Part shown: positions 1 through 10,408 of the stretch, in pieces
Numbering within the stretch: the stretch's first letter is position 1
Layout: every line of letters begins with the position of its first letter
Assembly: GCA_033060915.1 (NCBI GenBank)
Contig: CM065378.1
Coordinates: 57,400,001 to 57,464,000 of the forward strand
Origin: Euryodendron excelsum
Taxonomy: Eukaryota > Streptophyta > Magnoliopsida > Ericales > Pentaphylacaceae
Direction: 5' to 3'
Length of the DNA: 64,000 bases
Translations under genes and position numbers: made by a program
Notes under the pieces: generated by a model
The model's database searches: none
Told to the model about the DNA's origin: nothing
The model's input: only the letters and a program-made list of their open reading frames with translations

Positions 1-615
1 GCCGAGTTTTCTCTTTCATTGCCGTGTTTTTTCTTTCATTAGGATCACTTCAATGAGACTTTTATAAGCCTGATGAAGTCTATTCTTGAATACCTTAATT
101 TTCTCTAACTACATATCATCTTTTTGAGTCTTTAAATCCCAGATGAAGTCTACACTTGGATTCTTTATAGAGATTATGCAATTGTGATGAATTCTTTTCT
201 CAAACATCTTCAATCTCTTCTCAATCAGATCACCTTCAGCTAGTCTTTGCATACTTTGATGAAGTCTTATTTTGAACACCTTCAATATCTTTGAATGCAA
301 GTCAACTTTATTGAGTCTATGCATACTTGATGAAATCTTTATTTGAACACCTTCAATCTTCTTCGAATGTAAATCATTTGTTTGAAGCTGGAATAGGTGT
401 CAATGTTATGTTTTGGTACATTGCATAACTCTTAGAGTGCATTACTTGATCTTAACTTGTTGTGCATAAACTTTGACACGTGTTAGACTTAAAATCAAAC
501 TTCTAAGTCTAAATTATAATTTTATTAATCAGCACACTAAGCAAATACATTAGTAAAATAACATAAAGGTTTAGTTATCATCAAAATCAACATGGGTATC
601 AACGTTGAGTCAACA
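1..615 (-). mobile_element. Copia 3' LTR, partial (SIRE-like)
   Basis: Read on the minus strand, an LTR begins at 615 with TGTTGACTC and runs off the window. It is directly preceded by a purine tract. The stretch 'TTTTGATGATAACTAAACC' just inside its start closely matches the starts of the two complete Copia solo LTRs at 4130-6217 and 48704-50374, so it belongs to the same family group. The rest is made of short imperfect repeats of the kind cttcaatctcttc and gatgaagtct, also present in those LTRs. Only the U3-side end is visible; the other boundary is outside the window. Confidence 0.7.
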
Positions 616-631
616 ATCTCCCTCTTTTTAA
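616..631 (-). other. Copia polypurine tract
   Basis: On the minus strand the sequence TAAAAAGAGGGAGA lies immediately before the LTR start TGTTGA at 615, preceded by GTCATCATT. A purine run abutting TGTTG is the classic plus-strand priming site of plant Copia elements, and it fixes the element's orientation as minus. Confidence 0.7.
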
Positions 632-1287
632 TGATGACAAAACCTTTTCAAATTAAATTGATATACGATTAAAGTTGGATTGCATACCAGTAAAGAACTC
701 CCCCTTTATTTCATAATTAAGCAAATGATGCTTAAGAGACAAAAAACTTTTCAAAAACAACTCTCAAGGAGTTTTTATCTGTTAGTTCAAAACAAAGTGA
801 GGGAAATGATTTATGTTACTCCTTCTGAGAACATGCTCTATATTTATCAATTATCACTCATTTCATTTCATTTCTATTTAATGCCATATGCAACCAAGTA
901 ATCAATATTAATTCATCAACCATTCATTTGACATTTTACTTTAATCAATTATTCTTCACTTCTTGTCCAATTCTTTTCCAATTCTAATTCTTATGCAATT
1001 CTTCTCCTTTTTTGTCAATTCATCAAAAAGAGAGAAAGAAATTGAAAATTACAGACAAGCACAATAGCAAAAAATATTTTAACAAAATAAATTGTATAAT
1101 CAGGAAAGCAATCAGGTAAGCAAGTCATCAAGGCATCAAATTTGTAAGAGAGCAGTATTGTATTTCATTAATCCAAAACAGTATTACAAAAGGTTTTTCG
1201 GTTGATATTCACAAAATGTAAAACAAAAAAAAATATATAACAGGGCCATGGAGTAAAGGCTTTGATGTTAGAGAATTTTGGAGGAGG

Positions 1288-1878
1288 TTAAGGAGATGGA
1301 GAGAGAGAGGGGGTTAGTTCAACTGGGTCAGATACAGTATTGGAAAGGCCAGAAAAGGATCGAGGCCTCATACAATATGGTCGCCTGCGCAAAGGTCTAG
1401 AGACTAGGATAGATGATGTGATTCGCTTGGCTGGACCAACTTTCTTTCTTGGTACATCAGATAGGCTATCCTCAGACTCACCCTTAGACTCATCCTCTGT
1501 GTCATCATGATCGGATTCTTCCTCTAGTTCCTTTTCCTCTTGAGTTCTGGCTAGAGTCCTGTATTCAGTTTCAGAGTCTTTTTTTGCCTCATTTTTGTCT
1601 TCATCAACTTGTTCTTTTTCTGCTTCCTCTTCCTCAATCTTAATTCCTTGAACTGTTTTTAGTTGACTCACATTTTGCTTAAGACTCTTCAACTGTTGCA
1701 ACCCATCATCAAGTTTCTGGTTTATGCTTTTAAGCATGTCCATCATATTACCCAGAAGTTCATCAACCTGAGTGGCTTCAAGAGATTAGGCTATGGGTTT
1801 TCTAGGTCCAAAAGCAGATGCTGTTTTGTGGGAAGTGCTACCAGGGGCAATTTTCTTAGGCCTTGAGTCAACAGGGGG
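1288..1878 (-). pseudogene. Copia extra-ORF (env-like position) remnant
   Basis: An open frame of 152 codons (1288-1746) can be followed upstream in the same frame to about 1878, but one in-frame stop interrupts it near 1789, so it is a pseudogene. The first part looks like a short coiled coil (heptad leucines around MLKSINQKLDDGLQQLK), followed by a strongly acidic stretch rich in E, D and K, then a basic, proline- and serine-rich tail. It lies between the retrotransposon body and the polypurine tract, where SIRE/Maximus-type Copia elements carry an additional ORF. The N-terminal part is lost at the junction with the Gypsy LTR. No catalytic motif is visible. It could instead be a gag-like tail; the family assignment is an inference. 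Confidence 0.5.
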
Positions 1879-3020
1879 AATTACGTAAACGTAAATAGAA
1901 AGCCTACCTTGTGTCTTCTTAGTTTTGTTTGCTTTATTTGCTTTGTTTTCCTTCGGTCTTCGAGAGCTTGCTTTGGCTCAGTCTTTGAGAGCTTCCAAGT
2001 TGCAGAACCTCAAGTCTTCAATGGAGGCTTTAGAGGCTTGTATATGAGTGTGTATGAGTGTATGCATACTAGGGTTAAGTGTATGGGGGCTAGGGTTTGA
2101 AGAACCTAAAGAAAACTAGGGTTTGGAAGGGATTCGAGCTTTGTATATCAAATAGTAAAGTTTTTGGACTGAGTTTGCAGACCCATTTACGTAGGGGGAA
2201 GGGTTTATATTTATAGGCATCTTAAACCGACCTAGAGCCTGTTGCAATGGCGCCAAGCTAAAAAATATACTGGCGCCAGCAAAATATACAGTAGGCCAAA
2301 AAATACACTGGCGCCACTCCAGGTCAAATATTGGCTTGGCGCCACTACTAGTGGCGCCAACCACTTTGGAAACCTTTTAAGGCAGCAAGAAACGTATCTT
2401 TAACCCTTGGCACGCAAGGCAAAAGGTTTGGACGCCTGTCCTAGTGACTACCATGCAATTTTTAGCCTAACTTCACTAGGAGTGACTTCGGAATGTCCGG
2501 AAATGATTTAAAGAGCCGAGAATAGCTCAGAGGGCTAGAAAGGGACAAGAACCCTTAGAATAGTGTCTTGGGGGTAGTAGACTTGAAGAATGATGTCTGG
2601 ATGTGTTGGAAGGGTTAACCAGGCCATTAGGGGCAAAACAGTCAATTAGGCTGTAAAGCTGTCGGGATAGACTTGGAATGTCTTGAAAGAAGGCTTGAGG
2701 CTTGAAAGCATTAGCTAGAATATTCCAGGAGGTTGCTGGTTAATTTACTCGAAATGATCTGGAAAGATAATGAAAGGTCAGGAATATTATAAGAAGCATT
2801 CTTGGGAGGTTACCGATTTGATACCCAGAGCCGGTGTGGTTCCTGGGGCTTTCGGATACTTGGGGGCAAAATGGTCATTTAGCTTCAAGTGAGCCCGTAG
2901 CAACCGGTGGACTAAATTGGAGTTTAGAAGTCGGATTAGAGTCTGAATATTCATGTGATGTGTGAAAGTGAGCCCAGTCGGGCCAGAGATTACTGAGTAG
3001 GCAAAAATGGGGTGCTTACA
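1876..3020 (-). repeat. Gypsy (Tat-type) 3' LTR, truncated
   Basis: On the minus strand the LTR starts at 3020 with TGTAAGCACCCCATTTTTGC, directly after the polypurine tract. It contains five GGCGCC sites (2249-2358) upstream of a TATA box at 2217-2208 (CCTATAAATA). It matches 10560-11836 and 19640-20842 along most of its length. It stops at about 1876, where similarity to the other two copies is lost and the Copia ORF remnant begins. Confidence 0.75.
2249..2358. promoter_or_regulatory. GGCGCC palindrome cluster in LTR U3
   Basis: The palindrome GGCGCC occurs at about 2249, 2272, 2310, 2338 and 2353, usually in the larger context TGGCGCCA, with CTAGTGGCGCCA forming a longer hairpin with its neighbour. 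It lies about 30 bp upstream, on the minus strand, of the LTR TATA box at 2208-2217. The same cluster recurs at 10950-11090 and 20047-20133. The regulatory role is inferred from position only. Confidence 0.4.
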
Positions 3021-3036
3021 GCTGCCCCTCTTTTCT
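3021..3036 (-). other. Gypsy polypurine tract
   Basis: AGAAAAGAGGGGCAGC on the minus strand abuts the LTR start TGTAAGCACC. A purine-rich tract directly 5' of an LTR primes plus-strand DNA synthesis in LTR retrotransposons, and its side shows that the element reads leftwards. Confidence 0.65.
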
Positions 3037-3189
3037 GTCTTCGCTTGTCGAAGACAGAAAACAATAAAGTAAAAGTCACATGTTGACAGCGAGGCGATTG
3101 GAGGGATTGGAAGAATTGGAATCCAAAGAACAGTTACCTCGAGTAGATGGTTGTTGCTTAGTATTTTGTCTAGTAAAATGATACTCCTC

Positions 3190-3680
3190 TAGGGAAATTA
3201 ACGCTTCTTGAATCAGCACTTCGTCTGGCAAAACACTACTCCTTTGGAGAAATCCAAGGTTGACGTCTGATATTTCTTGAATTGACACTTCATCTAGCAA
3301 AATGTTACTCCTTTGGGGAAGTCCAAGGTTGATTTTTGATACTTCTTGAACCGGCACTTCGTCTAGCAAAACACTGCTCCTCTGGGGAAGTTTAAGGTTG
3401 ACTTTTAATACTTCTTGAATCGACACTCCATCTGGCAAAACGCTGCTCTTCTTAAGAAGTCCAAGGTTGATTTCTAATACTTCTTGAACCAGCACTTTGT
3501 CTGGCGAAACGCTGCTCCTCTAGAGAAGTCCAAGGTTGACTTCTGATACTTCTTAAACCGGTACTCCGTCGGGCGAAATGCTGCTCCTCTGGGAAAGTCC
3601 AAGGTTAATTTCTAATACTTCTTGAACCGGTACTTTGTTTAGCGAAACGCTGCTCCTCTGGGGAAGTCCAAGGTTGATTA
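3190..3680. repeat. 69-bp tandem repeat, about 7 units
   Basis: Seven imperfect units with a 69-bp period are recognisable by the recurring core cttcgtctggcaaaac near 3217, 3287, 3355, 3424, 3493, 3562 and 3631. The period is a multiple of three, so part of the array stays open as a 139-codon repetitive frame on the minus strand (3076-3495). That frame has no starter context and stops within the array, so I do not call it a gene. The array lies just upstream of the Gypsy polypurine tract, in the element's 3' untranslated region. Confidence 0.8.
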
Positions 3681-3689
3681 GGGAGGTCG

Positions 3690-4124
3690 AGGGTGGGACA
3701 TTGCCCTATCCTTTGCTTCTCGTCGGCTAGGGAAGTCTAAACTTTCTGAGGTGTATGCTAGTGTTGGAGATGTCTGAGATTACTTGATCGTAAGGTGGCT
3801 TTTTCACTCCATTTTGTACTTTTCATTGTTTCTTGTTTTCTATTTAAGGGAGAGAGAAAGACATGGATTGAGTTTTTGTGCAAAAATAGTTTAAAAATGC
3901 TCCGGTAAGGCGTGAATGCGTGTCGTACTTTTTTTTATGAATGCACATGGGATTAAATGCATGATCTATTTTTTATGAATGCACAAGTTTATATAAGAAT
4001 TGAATTGAATGCATGTCTTACTTTTGGATAATCCACATACAGGAATAGAATTAAATGCATGAATGTACTTTTTTTACATATGGACAAGAATGGATGCATG
4101 CTCCTTTAGGTTTGCCCTAGGGTT
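3690..4124. other. Gypsy internal untranslated remnant
   Basis: No coding signal. This is the internal region of the Gypsy element between the 69-bp repeats and the Copia insertion. It contains the repeated phrase atgaatgcac(a/g)...aaatgcatg, four times between about 3900 and 4060, which is also echoed in the element's 5' leader near 10080-10160. Confidence 0.5.
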
Positions 4125-4129
4125 CATGT
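4125..4129. other. Target-site duplication, left (CATGT)
   Basis: CATGT precedes the Copia LTR start TGTTGACC; CATAT follows its end at 6218-6222, so four of five bases match. The uninterrupted target survives nearby as catgtttagttacga (6289-6303), which supports CATGT as the original target. Confidence 0.7.
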
Positions 4130-4750
4130 TGTTGACCTAAGTAGGCAACCCAAGAGGGGGGGTGAATTGGGTTTTGATGAAATTTATATCAAACAATGCA
4201 ATTAAAAACTGATTGAGTAATATAACAGTGACTAATCAAAGTATAACTCAAGCAAACAAATTATATAATGCAATGCAAGCAGGTATTGTAAGTAAGGAGG
4301 AAAAATAGAGCAAGAAATGAATAACACTAGATTTACAGAGGTTCGACCAACCTTGCATACGTTCTCTCTTTCTCAATCCTCTCAAAGGAATTTCACTATA
4401 TAAAATCCCTTACACAGTTGCTGGTTTTGCTCCAAGTGCCCAGCTCACTTCTTATAAGAGCTCTTTCCCAAGCTCTCAAAACCTAAGAGATTTTATTCAA
4501 GCTTCTCTCAAACTTACAAGAGATTTTGTTTAAGTTTCTCTCAAACTTACTAGTGTTTATAAACCCACCCAACAATAGATGAAAGTGGTACAATGAATAA
4601 CTCTCTCTCAAAGAGTAAATAAATAAATTTTTAGTTCACTTAAGAACCCCTCAAATGAATAAAAACGGAGTATAAGATGTAGGAGATAAAATCTCACTTT
4701 GTAGCAATTGATCTTATGTTCTTCTTCTTTTATATATGTGGTGGGGATCT

Positions 4751-4760
4751 TCTATATATA
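4751..4760 (-). promoter_or_regulatory. TATA box of Copia LTR A
   Basis: TATATATAGA on the minus strand, followed by AGATCCC. It lies about 100 bp downstream (minus sense) of the palindrome array, in the expected place for the LTR promoter. Confidence 0.45.
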
Positions 4761-4856
4761 GCCTTGAGTTGATTATGGCCATTGGTGGTAGATGGGAGAC
4801 CATTTGATGCAAGATCACACTATTATAATGGTAAAAAATATAACCGTTGAAGCCCA

Positions 4857-5030
4857 AGTGTCGACACTTGACTTCATGTGTCCACACATCAAGTCTATAT
4901 TTCTCAAATTTTGTTCACTGCCTCCATGTGTCGACACCTAACTTTCATATGTCGACACATGGCCATCCATTCTTCAAATTTTGGCCATTATTTTCATGTG
5001 TTGACACTTCAAATCCATGTGTCGACACAT
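4857..5030. promoter_or_regulatory. Paired GTGTCGACAC palindromes, 70-bp period
   Basis: Six sites of the form GTGTCGACAC (some with one or two changes) start at about 4858, 4879, 4928, 4949, 4998 and 5019. They form three tandem units of 70 bp, each with two palindromes 21 bp apart, i.e. two DNA helical turns. The array sits just upstream of the LTR TATA box. The regular phasing suggests protein-binding sites or hairpin-forming units; function is inferred. Confidence 0.6.
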
Positions 5031-6217
5031 CAACCCAAAAAACTTAATTTTTGTAGATTTTGTCCAATCTTGTCTATTATTTTCAAGTTTTTCGAGGGTC
5101 ATCCAAATAAGCTTTCTAAGGCTTGAAAACATTTCTTTAAGGTATGTTGACTTCAAGAACCCCTTCAATCTCTTCAAGATGAATTCACTCCATTTTGATT
5201 ACATATAGAGTTTCTCAATCAACATCACTTCTTCTATTGATCTAATTCTTCTTCAAAATCTTTAACAGAGCTTCCAAGACTTGAGATCTCTTTTCTTCAA
5301 TTGATCAGCTATTTTTCTTTGAACATCTTTAATATCTTTACTTGATCTTCATCAACTTGATTTCTTCCAGGATTCTTTAATCAATATAACAAAACTCTTC
5401 AAGCTCTTCAAGAATCATCAATTTGAGACTTCTAAAGCTTGAAAGGTCTTCTTCAAAACATGTAGATCTTCAAGAATACTTTCAATCATTCATTCTTCCA
5501 CGTTTTCATCAAATCTTCAATAGAACTTCTGATCTTGAACTTTGTTTGAATCTTGACTCCTTTGAACACCTTCAATCTCTTCATACTTATAAGTTTATAT
5601 TCAAACTTTCAAGACTTGTAATGCATGAGCTTGTTGAATGTGTCAACCCATCATGCTTATCACCCTTCAAATTCTTCTTGACAAGCTTCTCAACACAAGC
5701 TCTTCAATATCTTTTAATGTGATAAGCAGAAACTTACTCCCCTTTTCTTTTGTGCTTTATACCTCAGAGCATACAAACTTTTGCTCCTCTTTTCTTATGC
5801 ATTTGATGCTTCAGTGGATTAATATGGCCATGAGGATCGAGAGTCTTCATAGTGAATAAGTTCTTGAATTCTCATAAGATCTTTCACTTTGAAACAGAAT
5901 TAATCCAATATGTTCCTCTATCAATCTTCAAATTCTTCTATCAATCTTCATGTTTCCAAAATAGATCACCATGATAGAATTCTAGAGCTTGCATCCTTAT
6001 TCTTAACACTTGTTGAACTTCTTGAGCATCTTCAATCTCTTCGAGAATAAGATTACCTAAGTAATCTTCTTGTTGGAAACTCAATCGATTAGCTCAATTA
6101 TTTTCTTGTTATCAAATTATTATAATCTGACCTGCACACTCAATTGAAATAATTAGATAACAACCACATGGTTTTGTTATCATCAAAATCAACATGGAGA
6201 TCAACTTTGTGTTAACA

Positions 6218-6305
6218 CATATTTAGTTACGAATATTTTACATAGGGACAAGAATGGATGCATGCCCCTTTGGGTTTGCCCTGGAGTTCATGTTTAGTTA
6301 CGAGT
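6218..6305. repeat. Target locus with about 72-bp tandem duplication
   Basis: The segment catagggacaagaatggatg... to ttcatgttt (about 6240-6293) closely repeats 4076-4129 on the other side of the Copia LTR. The Gypsy element therefore carried two tandem copies of this segment, and the Copia element inserted at the end of the first. The phrase ttagttacga follows both copies. Confidence 0.7.
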
Positions 6306-7987
6306 GTTGTATCCTAGTGTTAAGTAATCCTTTAAATTTCTGTTTCTCGTTTGGGATTTCTCTTTCTGATTTTGCCCCTTCCTTGTTAGGATGTGATAAC
6401 ACTTGCACCATTCACAAAGGTTGAACCCATTAACTCGCTTTCCGTCTTCTTTCTTGTTAGATGGAAAAACTTTCTTTAGTGGATCTCTCAGTTTCTTTTA
6501 GGATTCTTCTTTGGATCGGTGGGCTTTCTTGAGTGACGACCGGTATCACTTTTTGGCAAAGCAATAAGTAGCTTCCTTCCTTGAAATTTATTAAGAAGTG
6601 CAGCAAACTCCGTCATTGAACCTTTCAAATTGTGAGGCCCTCTAAAGACACGATCAATCAATAAAGGACAAATATAGATTTATGAATATCAAGATGCAGC
6701 TTAACTCAAAAAGATCAACATCAAATATGCATGAAACCACACAAATCGAGCACAAATTGTTGTGAGATGATCAAGGCCATATTAGTGATAATGTAATGGT
6801 GTAAGTGTGAACTTTACTGAGACTAATGAGAATATAGACCCTAGGCGTGATCTAGGATGGTATAATAGCTTGTGGATTAACAGACCTAGAAGTCAAACTG
6901 GTTTTATCCCATACTCTTTTTTTCCCCCCCCCCCCCCCCCCCCCTTTTTTTCTTCTCCTCCTTCATTTTTTCTCTCTTCTTTTTTTTTTTTTTTTTTTTT
7001 TGAAATCCAACCCTATCTCTCCAATAATGGAAATATAGAAATGTAAAAGTATGGCGACTTTCACACACACGAGCAGGTAGCATTCTTCTCTTGTCACATA
7101 ATAATAGTAACTGCACTCAGACTCACTGGTAGCCCTTTACATAAGTGATGAGAGAGGGAATTGATAAAAGGTCAATCTAGGTGTGAGACAATCCGCAAAT
7201 ATTTAATCATTTAAAAATAGATCATAAAGGCAGATTCCATGTTTTAGGAAGTCTCGAGAAGTGTGCATTAAAATGAACATGAAACACTAATATGGCGAAG
7301 ATCATCAAAACCGTTGACTCATATTTATGCAAGTGATCATACACACAAAATTTAACCTCAAACAAGCATGCACATCAATCTGTTCATAGTTGAATATTTG
7401 CCACATTGATGACAAATGTGTAGGACAAACACTATAAACAGTCCTCTTTTTTTTCTTTTTTTTTTTCAAAGATTTAATCATCCCAGGCTTACCAATATGC
7501 ACTAATCTTCTTTCTGAGAGCCCAACTACTTGCTGCTTTGCCAGGATGTCCTCCAGAGGTCACTCTTTAGAGTTCAATGAGTTTATATAATCGATCCTAT
7601 CTCTCACCCTTCTGCATTTTTCATCTCTCTATACTTTCTATTTCTCTCTCCCCTCTTTTGGAGTCAAAGATTGTTTCTGTTAAAAACGGTGCTTGTGCAA
7701 TCCTTTCCTTCGAGTTGAGGGCATTATGGATCGGGGAAAGGTCCTTAAATGCAGTTACTATCCATAAGAATGTGAAATAAATGGGAGGCACCAAAAATCA
7801 CTACTCAATTCATTCAAATCTATTTATGTGGCATGAAAACACTAGATTTAAAACAAAAATGAGAAGCAAAATAGGATGCAAAATAATAAAAGATAAGATG
7901 GATGAATTCAGGAAACATCCTTTTTCATTGCACTTTGAAAAAAACACTCTAGAGAGGTTTCGGAATCACGCCAATTTCTTCTATGCT
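6306..7987. other. Gypsy internal region, unassigned
   Basis: No believable gene. This lies between the gag pseudogene and the Copia insertion, where pol would normally be, but no RT, RNase H or integrase motif is visible on either strand. It holds a 21-base poly-C run with flanking poly-T (6916-7000), a poly-T/C run (7443-7467) and otherwise mixed sequence. Small open frames over the homopolymers are artefacts. Confidence 0.5.
6923..7001. repeat. Poly-C / poly-T homopolymer tract
   Basis: A run of 21 C residues (6924-6944) is followed by T-rich sequence and a second run of over 20 T (6980-7001). Such a run is a likely assembly weak point. Confidence 0.9.
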
Positions 7988-9475
7988 TCATCGCGCGGTT
8001 CATCTCCTAGGTGCTGATGACTCCAGCGTCGATCAAATCTTATATCTTGTGCTTAAGGAAGAGACAATGCTCAGTATCATGCCTCTGTCTTCCAGAATGG
8101 TACTCACAAACAAGAGTCCGGTTGAAAGTAGGGGGTAAAGGATTTGGCAACGGTGGGGCAGGTATAAGGGTCATAAGGTTGGCTTGTAAGAGGTCATGAT
8201 AGGCTTTTGTTTGGGTGCAGGCTAGGGGGAAAAGGCACGAGGTCGGCGGGCCTTCTTGTTGGGGTTGAGATATTGTTGGGCTGTGATTGGCCCGAGAGTA
8301 TCTGCTTGAGTAGCCACGGGGGTCTGAGATTGGTATTGGGGGTGACATTGTAGTGGTTGAGCAGGCAAGATGGCAGACACTTCTCCCTCCTTTTGGCCCA
8401 TTTCCCATGCTGTGGGCACTTTCTTTGCTAAACTTGCAGAAAGTTCTTCAATTTTAGCATTGGGGTCAACGATCCTTCCAGTTTTTTAGCCATTTTCTAT
8501 TATCTCCCCTTGCATGATAAGCTTCGAAAAGTTTCTCCCAACACTCGTGTAGAGCTTTTCGTAGCATATGCCCGAGAAGGTATGCACGAACAGTTAAATA
8601 TATTCCTCGTCTTCTAAAAAGGGATTGACCTGTGCTGCTGCTTCTCTCCATTTAAGGGCATAGCTTTTGAAGCTTTCTTTCTCTTCTTTACTCATTGTTA
8701 ACAAGGACAAACAGTCAGAAGTGAGATCTATGTTATGGCGATATTGAGCTTTAAATGCGTTGACTAGCTCAATTTAGGTGGTTATCTTCCTTAGGTCTAA
8801 ACGGGTGAACCATTGCAAAGTAGACCCAGTGAGACTATGTTAGAACAATTGCATGAGGAGCTTTGGATCGTTCCCATGACCATTCAGTGCCCCAGCATAC
8901 AGGCGAAGATGAGCAATAGGGTTACCAGTGCTATCATACTTCTGGAAGTTAGGCATTTTAAACTTAGCAGGTCTTGGATGGTCAAGAAAGAAATAAAGCT
9001 CGTCATAAGAAGTAAACCCATAAGTGTCACGACCATGGAGACTTCGTAGTGAGTCTTCTAGCCCTTGGATTTTCAAACTGAGAGGGTCTAGGGGAGTCCT
9101 TTTTATGCCAGGTTAGAGCAGTATGGTTTCCTCCTCATCAGTGTTGGCCTCCTTAGTGTCTTCCTTATTCTTTCTAGTATTGTCATATTAAAGCACGATC
9201 CTTGGGTTAGTGGGTTCAGGGTCTTTGGAAGAAGTCATGGACGACGATGGGATTGCAGCAACATCTTTCATGGCCAAGGTTTGGACGAGCGTAAACATTT
9301 CATCAATCTTGGTCCTCATTTCATTGACCTCCTCTCGAGAGACTTGGGATGATTATTCAGGGTTGGCAGCCAGCCATAAGTGAGGCTCTTTGTCAGGTGA
9401 TAATGGGGTCCCTAGGTGGATAATGACCGTTTTTGGGAGCAATGTTGACTCAGTGTAGAGTGATCTCTGTAAACA
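7988..9475 (-). pseudogene. Gypsy (Tat/Ogre) gag pseudogene
   Basis: The frame on the minus strand can be followed from about 9475 to 7988 with several in-frame stops (for example near 9357, 9190 and 8040) and at least one frame change, so it is not functional. Recognisable Gag features in order are: an N-terminal helix-rich linker (around EEVNEMRTKIDEM), the block KFKMPNFQKYDSTGNPIAHL typical of the plant retrotransposon Gag domain, further capsid-like sequence, a proline- and glutamine-rich spacer, and the C-terminal CEYHSG...HCLFLKHKI block followed by DLIDAGVI after a stop. That last pattern is the modified zinc-knuckle end of Tat-lineage Gag. Gag packages the element RNA in virus-like particles. 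Similarity ends at about 7988 and protease/pol does not follow. Confidence 0.8.
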
Positions 9476-10408
9476 AGAAAGAAAGAAGCAGAAAAATAAG
9501 GACACAAATTACAAGTTAGTTTTTGATTTTTAGAGAGTTCTATACAATGCATGCCCTAGGGTGTCCTTATTTGAGAGGGAGACTAAATATGATGGCTTTG
9601 GCTCACTTTCGGAGATAGGGGTTTTGCCCCTGTATACAAATACTTTACCGTAAGATGAGGAATCTTCTTTCATTTGTACATTCATTTGCGAAAACGAAAA
9701 GGATACAAAAGAGTACACTTTAATGGGGGAGAGGGAAACATTTTTCTTTGGACTTCCGCATATGAAATCCTAAACTACTCTTGAGTCTTCGGATTCTCCC
9801 TCTTTGGATTCGATGTCAAGGAGGTCACTGTGAGACCTTATTGATTGACTGCCCCTTGTCTTCTTAGCAATCCTATCTCCGTGAGCATAGAGCGATTGGG
9901 GCCCCTCTTATGGAATGACTTGAAATGCATGCAATGATTCCTTAGGGTTACGTGGAAACCCTTAGGGTTTTGGTAGGTTTAATGCAACGGAGAGTGAACT
10001 TGGTGTCACTCTATTTGGGTTGATCATATGTATGGAGATGTAGTGACTTGAGTTACTATGAAACTCTTGTCTTGACATGGAATATGAAATGCATGAACAT
10101 GGATGCATAGAGTAAAGAGAGAGAGAATGCATTTGCAAAGTAAACATAAATGCATGAACAGTTATACAGGTATTATAACAGTAAGAGTACAGTCATTATA
10201 ACAATAGGAATAAACAAATATAGAGGAAGGTAAAAGCAGTTGCCCTTTCCTACATGGTTTTGAAAATGGTGTGCATGTCTTAAATCGGACAGGGGTTCGG
10301 TTATGCATTGTGTCTATATGAGCATGAGGTTGAGGGTTTACTAATGCGTCTTAAAAAGGCTCGGTTCCCAAATCTTCAAACCTAGGCCCACTCCCCGAGG
10401 GGGTGCCA
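9476..10408 (-). other. Gypsy 5' leader
   Basis: Untranslated leader between the 5' LTR and gag on the minus strand. On that strand, TGGCACCCCCTCGGGG at 10408-10393 directly follows ...GATCA and could be the primer-binding site. No open frame of note. There are several repeats of atgcatgaac and cataaatgcatg (10085-10160). Confidence 0.4.

Larger units (their letters stand above)
4130..6217 (-). mobile_element. Copia solo LTR (copy A), 2088 bp
   Basis: A complete LTR without internal region. In plus coordinates it begins TGTTGACCTAAGTAGGCAAC and ends GTGTTAACA. Its true orientation is minus, shown by comparison with the remnant at 1-631, where a polypurine tract precedes the corresponding end. 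The flanks CATGT/CATAT are a one-mismatch 5-bp target duplication. It is inserted in the 3' region of the Gypsy element. Inside are a TATA-like box (4751-4760, minus) and an array of GTGTCGACAC palindromes (4857-5030). The long runs of cttcaa-type short repeats (5100-6100) give several spurious open frames. Solo LTRs normally arise by recombination between the two LTRs of one element. Confidence 0.85.

Noticed and set aside
4330..4350. tRNA B-box-like GGTTCGACC
   Set aside because: A conserved phrase of the Copia LTR (also at 48922), with no A box or cloverleaf around it.
5423..5859. Two overlapping frames of 99 and 73 codons
   Set aside because: They lie inside Copia solo LTR A, in the cttcaa-type short repeats.
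6904..7116. Frames over the poly-C/poly-T run
   Set aside because: Homopolymer artefacts.
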